A stretch of 64,000 nt of DNA from Neospora caninum Liverpool. Its lineage: Eukaryota > Apicomplexa > Conoidasida > Eucoccidiorida > Sarcocystidae. The notes under the pieces were generated by a model. That model saw nothing but the letters and a program-made list of their open reading frames with translations. It was not told the origin of the DNA and made no database searches. Position 1 is the stretch's first letter; every line of letters starts with the position of its first letter. The stretch covers positions 186,001-250,000 of the forward strand of contig NC_018392.1 in assembly GCF_000208865.1 (NCBI RefSeq), read 5' to 3'. The position numbers and the translations under genes are program-made. Below are positions 36,279-48,400 of this stretch, piece by piece.

Positions 36279-39200
36279 CTCGGAGGCGTCGCGCAGGACA
36301 GCGCCGCTAGGGAAGAAAACTATCGGCTCACACCTTTTTCTCCGGCACTCGGAAATGTGGATGTACAGTTTTTTGAGGATCACAGATCTTAAGGGACTGT
36401 CGAAATGCATCCCGGGATTGGAACGTTGCGGAGTCAGACACGCTTAATGTGTGTGTGTGTGTGTGCTGCACAGATGTATGTATACATATATATAAATAGA
36501 GGTGTAGGATTCTATAGCGTGATCTAGGTGGTTTTACACATTTTGCGTGTGTGTCAGTTGAGATCCCAGGGTTTCGTTGTCCCTCTCCAACCTGTAATCG
36601 AAGCGTCGAGAATGTGTCTAGGGAATGGGCGAGAAGCGTAGCACGAGTAAGGGCGGGCTCTCCTGTCGCTTTGACGCGGGCTGTTCAGGAGGGGAAGTCG
36701 CGTTTTCGAGTGTTTCTCTCTTCCGGGGGAAGAGAGCCCCGCCGTTATCTCTTTAGGTGGAAAGACGGAAAACAGTCGTGAGAAGGCTTCTGGACCGGAT
36801 AAAGCTTAGAGTGTTCCGCGTGGCGGTGAACACGTAGAAATGTGGTGGCGCTTGTTACGGGCAACGGGCCACGATGGAGAGAGAAGCTGGAGGTGCTGCA
36901 TAGCGTTGGTGAAGCTTCGGGGAACCTAAGCGGCGGTGGAAGGAAGATCTCGCTCTTTGTTCTATAGAGGCGGAAGTTTTCTTCGTGATTTGCAACGACT
37001 TAGAGAACCAGAACGAGCCCGCTCTCTGTCCTCATGTGAGTGCCGCTTTGAGGAAATTGAGAGATGCAGAAAACGTCCACAAATAGGTGAAACGACACGC
37101 GAGAAAAGACCCGTAGACACCCTCCAAACACCCGCGATTCTATGTTTCAACTGGGCTTTTCACGAGACCTTTGTTGCCGATTTTCATTACAAAACCGTAC
37201 AATGATTTTTGCCTCATGCGCTGCTTCGATGTTGTCCGAATGCCTCCATGGAGGCAGTGAACTTTTTGCTTTTCTGCAATTCGATTTAGGTGTTGCCGAG
37301 ATCAAGATGCGGGGGTTTAACAGGTTCCTCGAGTTTCAGGATGGCTTCGCCTGGGCACACAAAAGAGGCAGCCAGTAACCCTGTGATCAGCGTGCCGGAA
37401 AGAATTCTCCTTACCAAGCTTTACATCCTATGTATAGATATTAAAGTTATTTATGGAGAATCGTTGTAACGAGAGATAGCTGTCCGTATTCGTATTTGTA
37501 TAACGACAGGTTGTAGATTTGATGTCGGCGTAGGATGCGCTGCGCGGTGATACACTTCCTGAACCAGTTCACCTTTTGTTGCTACGCTGTGGGGATGGTC
37601 AGTATCGCCTGTAGTATGTTCGCGTCTACGTGCACCCGAGCGTGCATCAAGAAGAAAGTGGAAACGTTTCACAACGTGACACAGTGAAGGACTCAAGATG
37701 AAGAGTTAGAAGAAAACTCAGGCGGCGCAGCGGAGTCGAGTCGATGGCAGTGAAGCACTCCAGAGTCTTCAGCTGTCCACAAAACGGTTGCTGTTTCGCC
37801 TTTCATCTGCTCGTCTCTACACGAGATAAACGTGACTGGTGAGGAAAAAAGGACGATAAAAAACGAAAATGGGGGATGTGACAGCGACTGCTGGTAGCTT
37901 CGGCGGTTGTGGGCTGAGGAAGAGGTCCCTTGCCTGTAATAGGATTGCTACAAATGCCGGAACGTAGAGCTAGCATGTAGCCTCGAAGTTTTTGTTTGTA
38001 CTGGAAACAGCGGCACATAACGCATTTCTTGTGCCAAGGAGACCAATTGGAGGAAACGGTGCGTCGTCCTTTCGGTTCGGAAACAACACTCTGGACGGAA
38101 AATCTCTTTTTCCGAGGAGGAAATATCCACCTCTCTTGGTCATGTCAGCGAAAACGGAACCGTGTGTCATCTAATTCTCGGCAGTGAAGACAAGCGTATG
38201 AGTACAACCATAAATCGATACACGTGTATAAGCAAGAGCTATCAGTTATTCATATGCTTTAGAAATATATTCGATTGTGGTTCCTGTATGGCCATAGATC
38301 CCGCAGTCATCTGCATTCAGAGAAGGGGCGGTGACCGCGCACTTTTACCCGAAGAAGGCAGTTGCGTATGTTCGCTAGGCGGGTCTGTGTTGCCGTGTAT
38401 GCTTTATGGACTTTCTGAGCAGCCGTAGTACCTGGAAGTATTCGTCTCGCGCTCTCAGTTGGCAGCCATCGGCGTTCTTTTTGTACTCCAGATTGACAAT
38501 GTCATATCCTTTTCTGAACAAAAGTGGAACGGAACGGTCTTTCCGTCCTGATATAAAAAGTCTGTATATATATGCACATGGCTGTCCACAGCCCGGTTTC
38601 GAAGCCGCGGCAGCACAACAGTTCTGTCCTGTTCACTAATATCGCGGCATGTTCAGTCCCAGAATGCCCAGAATGAGTTCCAGGAAGACAAACGATCCCT
38701 CGTGAAACGAGGCTGAGAGTGCCTCTTGATGAAGCCAGCCATCTGCCCAATCGGCTGGGGGTAACTCTAGAGTCATAACCAGTGGGAAAGATCGAGTTTA
38801 ACCAGTTTTCTCGACAGCTGAATAAAGGCAAACCTTGTTTTGGGAACGAAGCAGTCGATAGCGAGGATCTGCGTTTACCGGGAAGAACGCTTGTTGCTCC
38901 TTTCGCGAAGAAACTCGATGTGTTCCAGTTGCTTCTGGACACGCCAGGCAACAAACAGAAGAGGCACGCTGAATCGGGATTCTCTCATGTCTTGAAACTA
39001 AAGATGAGGAAATACACTGCTAAGGGCATTTTTACAACACGTTTCCCCTCATCTTTGTTGCTATGGTCATAAAGCCATTCGCGTGGTTCCTCTTGTCTTT
39101 CTTGAGAAAACTGCGGAGGCGGCGATCGCCACCTTACACGCTACCAGTCACAAGTCTTTGTTATCCAGAAGCTTCAGACAGTGAGTCCCCAACACTGAGG

Positions 39201-40221
39201 ACAGCGAGAGCTCTTGTCTCTCCCTTTTGCTACGAGAAAGACTATCTGGTTTCTGTGGCTTGACTCCTCACAGCTGCCTCCTTCTCTTCCTTCTCCCTGT
39301 AGTAGGACTCTCTCGTCTCGATTTTCCGTCTGTGAATCATGGTTGAAGGCGTCGGGAACACGAGGAGCCGCGACAGAAGAAAGGTTGCCGGGAACTCAAG
39401 CGGTCCGTGGTGTGTTCAGGTGTTTCGTCGACTTTTGTCGCTGCAGCTTGTCTTGTTGACGACTTCCCTTCTAATGTGATAGGAGCAATACACTGCTACG
39501 TAGCCATTGAACCATTTGCATCCGTGGAGCGAGGCGGTCGTCCGGGGTCATATACTTGTGATGCACATCGCTACCTTCCAATGAGGAGTCTTTTCCTAGT
39601 GAAGTTGTGTACAAAGTACAGAGGAAAAACGTAGAAATGCTTCGAGCGACTCCCGGTTTTATCCACGTAGAGACAGGAGTGACAACCAGACTCCTCACAC
39701 CCTGCGCGGGAACGGGCACTCCGCAGCGCGTTCTTGCTGCTTATCTGACTTAGAGACCTAGAAAGAAGCAAAGATTTGTGAAGTTTCCTCCTGTCATACG
39801 GTTCTAGAGCACAAAAGCATCTGTTTTCCTTTCCTGTATTCAAAACCAGACATTTTCTATGCAGGCTCTAGACAACACGTCTGTGAAAAGCATCCCAACC
39901 TTCTCGCCTGGTAAAAGAGTTTCTGGTGAGTTTCTTTCTCTTGTTTGTCAGCCCTGGACACGCTCTTGTCTTCACGTCTCGCGTTTCTCTCATGGTCTGT
40001 AGAGAATGGTGAAGCGAAAAACGGGGGGGAAGCAAAGACAGCGAACCAAGAGAAGTCAGGTCTGTGAGAAAGTTGCGAGCATCCAAAAAATTAGTCAAGT
40101 CAGTCTCAATCACCCTTTCTGGTGCCATCCAAGCCTGCGCACGTGGCTGATTCTTCCATCGCTCCCTATTTTGTCCAGAGAAAAACACCCATCTAAATAT
40201 GTATCTACTGACAAACATGTA

Positions 40222-40225
40222 TCTG

Positions 40226-40263
<38 letters not shown>

Positions 40264-40310
40264 TCTGATATATATATATACATATATATATGTATATATA
40301 TATATATATT
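40222..40310. repeat. Compound TA/TACATA microsatellite
   Basis: About 90 bases of alternating TA broken by TACATA, TGTATA and two TTCTGATATA or similar interruptions. The tract is close to self-complementary and could form hairpins. Confidence 0.85.
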
Positions 40311-41990
40311 CCGTCAAGAGCTCCCTACTACCCCAGGTTCTTCTGTGTGTTTGTATGTCACTCTTTCTCTGTATAAGTAGATGCAGATGCACAGAGGTAA
40401 ACAGCTTGGTAAACCGATAGAGTGTAGATATACATGTACAGAGAGGAGATAGACACACTGATTGACCGCTCATTTATTTTCACCATGTTTTTCTTTTTTC
40501 ACATATTCTCAACATACGGGTCGGCACGTACCATTTTCGTATGACGCTACGAGCGGGAGATCTGACGCGGGCTGGACGGGATCGGTGACGACAGTGAGTC
40601 TAGTGAATTTTTCACGTCTGTTTTTCAACCGAGATTTTTCTAGACCCTCCCGGTACGGGAGATTGGTGCGATGCTGGTAAGGCGTGTACATTTTTCTGCC
40701 AAGGAATAATAGGGTGAAATCCGCTCGGGCATTGCTTCTGCAGATTTGGCGGCCTCTCCCAGGGGTATGGGCGTCTACGCTGTTGTGCCGTTTCCTCGAA
40801 ACGGGATCACAAGATGAGCAAACGAAGAAGACACAGGCAATAGCAAAAGAAGAGGCGGGGAGAGGACGGATAAGGATTTGCCAGGGGACGAGAAACAAAT
40901 GAGACGATCCCGCAGGGGAAATCTGACCGGCATTCTACTTCGTAGGCTTCTGTAGTCAGAGTAAGTTCAGTGGCACTGGAAAGCGGGACAGAAAGGGAAC
41001 GAGGATTATAGAGTCACGTTTCCTCAGAAAGGCTCGGGGTTTTCACGCCTTGCAAACGCGTATCAGGTGCGGAGGGGTTTGCCTCCTGAATCCTCAAGAA
41101 AAAACAAGGAAATCCACGTGGCTGGGCCTGCTTGTCTCGGCCGAGATTTTTGCATTTCTTCGGAAGGTGGCCTTTTTTCAGAAGCTTACGCCCCGAGAGA
41201 AGGAGCACCATTTGGAAGGAGAGACGGAAATCTTCCTTTCTGGTGTCTGCACGTTTGATTTTCGATTCAGTGAAAACCCTGCCATTGTTCTGTATGGAAC
41301 AGACCGGAATTGCTCCGTCCTGAAAGAACAGGGCTTGTGTCCATCTGTCCGGAAAGAACAGATTCGCTCTGGGCATTTGCTTTTTGCGATGAGAAGCAAG
41401 AGACAAGGGAAAAGAAGGGGGGGACGGAGAGGCAAAATGCGAAGATAAGCTTTTCACTCAGTTCCAAATCTGGCTGGCCGACTGCTTGCACACTTCGTCC
41501 TCCGAGAACAGCGGAAAAGGGACGATTGTGTGATAGATACAGATCGGATGGAAAGTCAAGGCGCGAAAAAGGTCCAGGCAGAGAAGAAAAGCGAGACCCA
41601 AAAGGTCCTGGCAAGCGAGTTACAAACGGCAGCAAAAGAGAGGGGCCTTTTCCGTTGCAAAACGCCGTGGGAAAGAAGGCAAGAAAAAGACGAAAGAGAG
41701 AAAGCAAATCCTATGTGCCTCAAAGTGAAAGGAGATGCTGGGTGACTTTCGCGTGTATCTTCATACATATATCTACATGTGGTTCCGTATTTTTGGACAC
41801 GTGCACAAACTTAGGGGCTGCAGCCGTCCGAGGGCTGTCCAGTTCAAACGAGTGTGTCTTTCAGTAGAAGCGCTTCTATGCCTCACGGGAAAAAGAGAGT
41901 TTCCCTTTTCTTCCAGTTCTCGGAAACTCTTGTTGTCTGCTGAGCTTCTCCCTATTCCACACGCGAAATAAAAGGTAATGTAGGACTGTT

Positions 41991-42011
41991 CCCCCCCCCC
42001 CCGCCCCCCCC
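41991..42011. repeat. C-rich tract
   Basis: Twelve C, one G and eight C in succession, similar in kind to the poly-C runs that flank the assembly gap near 1900-2020. Confidence 0.8.
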
Positions 42012-43500
42012 GTCCCTCTGTGAAACCACAAGTGTTCTGACGTTACCACACAGCCCTTTGAGAGATCGGCGTGCATGTGTGAAGTGGACAGAACAAAGTA
42101 CATAGAAAACACATTCAAGGTACATGCTAGAGTACCAGGAGGCGCACTTGTCTATTTCCTGCTTTTCCTCACGAAAACTGGACAGCCGAAAGTTGTAGAT
42201 TCAGAGAGAGATACGACTCCTGCGGTAAAAAAACGTTTGTTAGCAAGGAAACGAAGTTCACCCTCCCAAAATGTGCAGCTTCTGGCATAGGACGAAGTGG
42301 ACTTCCTTGCTCGCTCGTGTGGGGGTTGCAAGCGTCGGCGGCAAATCAAATGATTGACTCTCGACGTGCACCCTACCTAGGTCTACATTAAGTATATGCA
42401 TGTGTATATATTTACTTATAGTCGTGCGACTGTCTGTGTATTGGATGTGATGAGGAAGGCTTTCATTCTGAAAGGAGAGCAGAAATATTCCCCGTGCTTC
42501 TTCTGTGACGTAGGTGTGAATCACGTTCAGGAGCAGAATGTGGGATTTTCTGGAATTCTCTCCTCTTTGCTGGTCCAGTTGATACACCTGTTGAATGGTC
42601 GAGACAAAAAGAACTGTACGAGACTTCTAGTTGGTTTCGGTGGCCCTATTCTTACGTAGCTGCGCAATACAGACCCTCTCGCCAGCTTTCTGGGGTTTTT
42701 CCTTGTGGGCAGAGGAAAAGCAGACTCCATAATGTTTGAGAAACCACACGATGTCGCGAAACCCCAAGGAAGAGAAAAGCCCACAGCTTGACTCGAACAG
42801 ACCTTATCTCTGTGGAACCTCTGGGAAAGGCAGCAAGCACCAGTTTTTAGGTTCCTGCTCTGTCTCCCCCTCCTGTCCTCTCCCGCTCCCGTTTATTCCG
42901 CGGAACTTCGAAACTGTTGGGCATTTCGCTTCCCTCCTTGCGGCAATAATTGCTTTTCCTCGGATTTCTCAGGCCACCGTTGCGTGTTAACTGCTTGACA
43001 CACTTTCCGCCTAGACTTGATTTCTCTAGAAAAAGAGGCACGCCGGAAGAATTCTGCCGACAACACTGTACAGGGTCCTCTTGTTCCGGAAACAGACAGG
43101 TCCCTTCTTTCTGTAAGAAACAGATTTCCACGCTGAGCGAAAAGCTCTTCCGTCAGTTTTATAGGTTGCATTTTGACATAGTTCCCACCTTCTGGTCTTT
43201 TACTCTCCACGAAAGAAAGACACACCAGCCAAAGCATGGAATAAAACCAAGAGAGCCGAGCGGTCGGAGTTAGAGAAGATCGATATTCATGCGGCGCTTT
43301 TCCATGGAAAGAGGGAATCAGCAAGCAAGTTTCTCCTCATAGCAGGAGGTCGAAGGCAGAAACGGAGCCAGCACATCACCATTCGTGTGGTAAAGTCCGA
43401 AACGGGTCTGCAGGATCGACCTTGACGGACTTTTCTGTGGGCTTCAAGACACCCAGCTGGTTCACACTTTTCCTGATAGACGAAAAAAAGCAGTCTAACT

Positions 43501-45408
43501 CAATTCCGGAACGTCGAACGAACATGAGGTCTCCAGTTCTATGCAGCTGAGTGACATCTCTGAAGATACAAGAGCGGTTTGCGTCGTCTGTGTCTGTGCG
43601 TCAACATTTCTATTCAGATAGGGACCTCCTCTTTCTTTCGTACTCTTCTCTTTCCTGCGTTTCCCCTCCTGGCGGGTTTTCCGCTTCAAACAAAAACACG
43701 CGACTTTCTCTTCCTTTGTGTCGGTTGCGGTCAAGCCTGGGGCCTCGTTCCCCGTCCGTTCTGAATCTGTTCTCCCCTCTCTCTGCGCTGAGTCTTTACA
43801 CACGTGTTTTCGCTCACGTGCCACGCCAGAGAACTCCGTCGACGCCAAAGAGATGTGCTCCACTCTTCCCGAGCTTTGTGGTTTGTTCTGCGGTCTGGCT
43901 GCCGTTGTGCCTCTGCGGCGTGGTGTCTTCTCGCTCGTTCTCAGACACTTCCCGGGCTCTACTCAACACAGCAACGACGCCCTCTCGGATTTCTTCCTTT
44001 CGTTTGCAGCAATAAACGCGCTCGAACGAAACGTCGCGTGTAAAAGCGTCGTCAAAATCTGCTCCGCACGGCCTCTTTCTCTGACGCGAAATCGAGCGTT
44101 TGTCTTGAGAAAAATCGCGTGCATGTGCAGCGCCCATGCAGAGTCATTCGCGTGCGTGAGCAACTCCCGTGCCACTCAAAAGTCTCGTCTTCCGCGGTTC
44201 TGCATCGCCGGACAACAAGGCCGCGACTCTCTCATTCACGTTCCCTTCACAGCCTGTGTAAACGCCTCAGAAATCGCTTTTTTTCAGAGGAAAAGGCCCA
44301 ACCCTAAAGTCCAACTGGGCAGCTTGCGCGGGTACGTCTCTCGACACCAGTGCTGCGTGGCCTACCGGACAGCCGAGTCCCTCTCGACGGCGAAATCACC
44401 GATTTTCCCGTCTGCGCCTTTCCTTTTACCAAACGCACTTTGGATGTTTGTCGCACGTCTTTGGCTTTCTCGAATTTTGCCGTTTTCCCCTAGTCAAAGT
44501 TCCCGCTAACCGACCTGCGTGCGGCTCCTCGTGCCACAACACGGGTCATCTGGGAGCGAAGCCTGGACTGAAGTCGCGCGTTTCCCATTCGTCGTCCGAT
44601 TCACACGGGAGAGACTGGTTTCTTTTCTCCGCGTTCGCAGCGAATCCGTTTACTGCCCAACTTTCTCAAAACGCTCTTGGTTCCGCCGCGAGTCCTGTTC
44701 TCCGAACAACGGCGAGCGGCAAGTACCGCCGGCTGGTTCTGCGACTGCGCACATCTTGTCACGCCGGTGACTCCTCTTGTCTCTTCTTTCGTTGGCTTTC
44801 CTCCAGAGTTCTTCCGCATTGCGTTTCCGTTCCCAGAAAGACGCGCGTACTTCGCTTTGGCACGGTTCTTTGACGCATCAGAAGCCGGCTAGTCTCAAAG
44901 TTCTGAAGAACGCTTTTCTAGACCTCCACCGTGTTGACGCCCTTTCTGCGTGGTTGCTTTGGGAAACGTGAGCACCTCTCGAAAAACGGTCGCGTTTGCT
45001 TTCTCCCTCTTTCCTTCGTTTCCCTCCGAGCTGGGTGTATCGGCCCCAAAGGCCGCGGCGACCTCGGCGGGGGCGAACCTCATTGGGTCTCCTTTTCCTC
45101 CCATGTTCGACTTGAACATAAAACACCGCGCAAGGCTTGCCTCGCCGTGCGTTCGTTCCTGGTTCTTCCCCTAGAGCGAGATAGGCTTCTCTTTCGTTTC
45201 TGCCGTTTCTTGAAAAGCGCTCCTGCGTTCATCCACGGGCTCGGATTCCTCTTTTCTCAGGGGCGCTTCTTTCGTCGTTCCTCCCGCTCCTTTATTTCTC
45301 TCCTTTCACATCTTTCCTCGTTTCCTCGGCAAGGAGGATGTCTCCGCGGCGCCGTCCCCGTTTCGTCAAGACTTGGGTTCTCCCCCCTTGCCTCTGAAGA
45401 CAGGAAAC
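43501..45408. other. Probable leader of the PH-domain gene
   Basis: CT-rich plus-strand sequence (43620-43800, 44470-44520, 45160-45330) with no domain-bearing open frame precedes the ATG at 45409. Upstream non-coding exons or a long 5' UTR are possible but cannot be placed. Confidence 0.4.
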
Positions 45409-48400
45409 ATGACTGCAGCTGCGGCTCTGTCGCGGCCGCGCTCTTCTGTCTCCTCGGAGACACCGCGCCCCAGCGCATGCACCTCGCCCACTGCCGCCGA
45501 GCGCTCTGGACGCTTCGCGTTTGAAGACGAGGGCGATCGACTCTCGCTGAGCGAAACTCCGCACACTCTGCCTCCCTCTTCACAGGGGAACTCGCCGTCC
45601 TCTGCTCCTCCGTGCTCCCCTTCCTGCCCGTCGTCGCCCTCTTCTCTCTTTTCTCCCGAGATCCTCCTCCCGCACAGGAGACAGAAAGCCGAAGACGCGC
45701 CTTGCGAAGAAAGTGGCGAGAATGGCGTCTCAGAGGCCTCTCCGAACGAGCGCCTGGCCCTCCCTTCGGAGACGGAAAGAACGCATGCAAGTGACCTCGT
45801 GAGAGACGGCGAATTCGAAACGGGGAGTGCTTGGGGTCTCTACATGCTCGCCAGCCTCGCCGTAGCAGCTGCCACGGCCTTAACGCGACAATTTGGAGGC
45901 GAGAGCACGCGGCGAAGATGTGAGACTGCCAAGCGGCAACAGGTGAGATCTCAGTCTCCTTTGCAGCTCATCTGATGCCTTCGCGGAACAAGTGAAAGTA
46001 CCTAGAGACATCTCTGTACACTGATGCATGTACATCTACAGTATACAAATGAAAGTACCTAGTGACATCTCTGTACACTGGTGCATGCATATCTATAGTA
46101 AACACGATGTTGTCCGGTGCGTGGATTCATAGCTCTATAGACAGACGTACAAGATGTATATTCGTGGAACGCGTGTACGGAAGCATAGTTGTTTCGGAGA
46201 ACGAGAACGTGAGTCTAGATAGTTCTACTCCTCTTGTGCATGTGCCGACATCTTGGAAGAAACACACTTTAAATTTCCATCGAGATGCATATACACATGC
46301 TTATCTATGTATTTTATATATCAATCGAACCACGTAGAGAACTACGTTTTGGTGCGCGCAGCTCCACGGTTGTTGTTGTCCAGTTCTCCACGAGGTTCCT
46401 TTTTCTTATCTGAGAAAGCGGCTTTGTCTAGCAAAACCCATCGAGAATGAAAACAGAAAGAATCACACTTTTCCATTTTGCCCCCCTCGCCTTGGCTTGG
46501 TTTTGTCGCCAGCTCTTCACACTCTTAGGGCTTCCTCTCCCGTCACCACCATCGAGTCCGCGTGCTCTCCGGCAGCATCACTCGTCTCCTCGTTCTCCTT
46601 CCTTCTCTGCCTCGTCTTCCCCGTTTCCCCCTCTTCCTCTTCCTTGGCCTCTTGCACGAACCGACAAACACAGTGACATCCCACAACCGGCCTCCCTCCC
46701 CTCCTTTTCCTGTTCTTCTTCCTCGTCTTTGCCTTTTTCGTCGCTTTCGAACACCTGTCAGGCTGTCGCCTCGTCTGTCGAGGGACAGAGGGAAGCCGAA
46801 AAGAGCGCGTTTCCAAACTCCCGTTTCCTGTCTTCTCTGCAACCCCCCGAGGCTCCTGTTTGTCACCTGACGATCGGCTCTTGTCCTCTCAGTCGGTGCG
46901 GTGACGCCAGGGACCAGCAGGGTGGTTGTTGCGCCTGTTCGCCGCACTCGCCTGTGTTAACGCGCCCTCTCCCGCATTTGCCGTTCCCTTCTTTGAAGGA
47001 GAAAGAGAGGTTTTTCGCGAGGCCAGGATCGCAGGTCGCCCTCCTCTACGAGGGATGGTTGATGAAGGAAAGCAAGTGGAGACGCGTCTGGAGACCGAGA
47101 TATCTCATTCTGTTTGCAGTTTCCAAAGGACCGTGCGAGGCGGTCCATCGGCCAGAAGGCCGATCAAGAAAAAGAAGCCTTTCGTCCTTGCAGGAACAAT
47201 CACTTCCTTCTCCGTATTTCCACTCGTCCCCTTGGTCTTCTGTCTGGGCCTCGGCCGCTTCCCGGAACCAGGTGCCGGTCTCGGTTGGCCAGCCTTCGAA
47301 TCTTTCTTCCCACATGCTTTTGCCATGTCAGAAAAAGGGGGATCGGAGAGAAGAAGAGCAAGCAAGTTGCAACAGCGGCGAGCGGTCTTCTATGCCTCTG
47401 TGTTGCCCAGAGACGAGAGGTCAGGACGCCTCAGCTGACGGCACGCTCCTTCAGGGCCTTCTGTCTCCGTTGTTCTCGGGAGGGAAACGGGCACAAGAAG
47501 GCCGAAACGAAGAGCCCGCTTGTCTTGGAGCTTTTTCATCGCTCTTTGGAGATGCCGGGGAGAAAAAACGGCCGTTTCCCTGGAAGAAATGGAGAGAGAG
47601 AAGACAGTCCTCTGCCGAGGAGGACGGCGAATCAATGAACAGGAGCGGCAAGCAAGAGGCTGACGCGAAGGATGAGAGCGGTCGCGTCTGCGAGTGCTGC
47701 GCACGGGTCCAGCTCTTTCTTGCAGCCTACGAAGTTAATCCGAGATGTGCGAAGAACAGAAAAAGTGAAACAGGTGAATCTGCTCCGGGGTCCTTGACAG
47801 CGTCTTCGCTGCTAACTCGCACGGGGTGTACAGACACCCGACAAGGAGGACCCCGATCGTCTGCCAGTCATACAGACGATGAAGAAACGAAGGCTCTCGT
47901 CAACCTGCTCGGCCCCGAAGGCCCGTCGCCAACGGAGATTATCCCCCTCAGTCTGGAAGCTGTACGAGAGAATAAACCAGAAAATCCGTGTCCTTGCGTG
48001 TATATATATGCCTATATCTATGTGTGTGTAAAATGCACGCCACGTTTACTGAATAAACCGACGAAGAGAGGGAGAGATAGACAGATGCATCTTCATCTGT
48101 AGGGGAATTCGAGAAGGTTTTTTGCGATGCGAAAGGAACCGTTCTTTCACAAACACGGGTTTCCTGTGTTCGCTGAGCAGCGAGAAATCGTTACGAGAAC
48201 AGCAGGCTGGCCTGCCTCTGTGGTTTGCGACCGTCTTTCTTTTGAATGGTGCATGTCCGTTTCGCATGCATTGAAGCCACACACAGATCTGTTCGCGCCC
48301 CATACATCTGTTTTCTCTTCAACTCCTAGGTTTGTGTGCATTGGTGTTTGAATATCTTGGTGTGTAGTTCTGTGTTTTTTCTGCTGTTTCAGCCTGTCCA

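Larger units (their letters stand above)
36279..43500. other. Gene-poor AT-richer region
   Basis: About 7 kb without a supportable gene. From roughly 37,150 the base composition is visibly more AT-rich than the flanking coding DNA (for example 37400-37520 and 38200-38290). Open frames rarely exceed 100 codons and have no splice or domain support. Features seen are a GT run near 36449-36464, a mixed TA/TACATA tract at 40222-40310, a C-rich tract at 41991-42011 and an imperfect short repeat near 41310-41370. Confidence 0.5.

Noticed and set aside
38502..38954. Minus-strand 150-codon frame, and a faint RNase H-like pattern in another frame near 38660-38760
   Set aside because: The similarity is to a few spaced residues only, with stops nearby and no reverse transcriptase or terminal repeats visible. 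It is too weak to call a retroelement.
41050..41448. Plus-strand 132-codon frame
   Set aside because: It is isolated, in an AT-richer gene-poor region, built partly from a short repeat, and has no recognisable motif.
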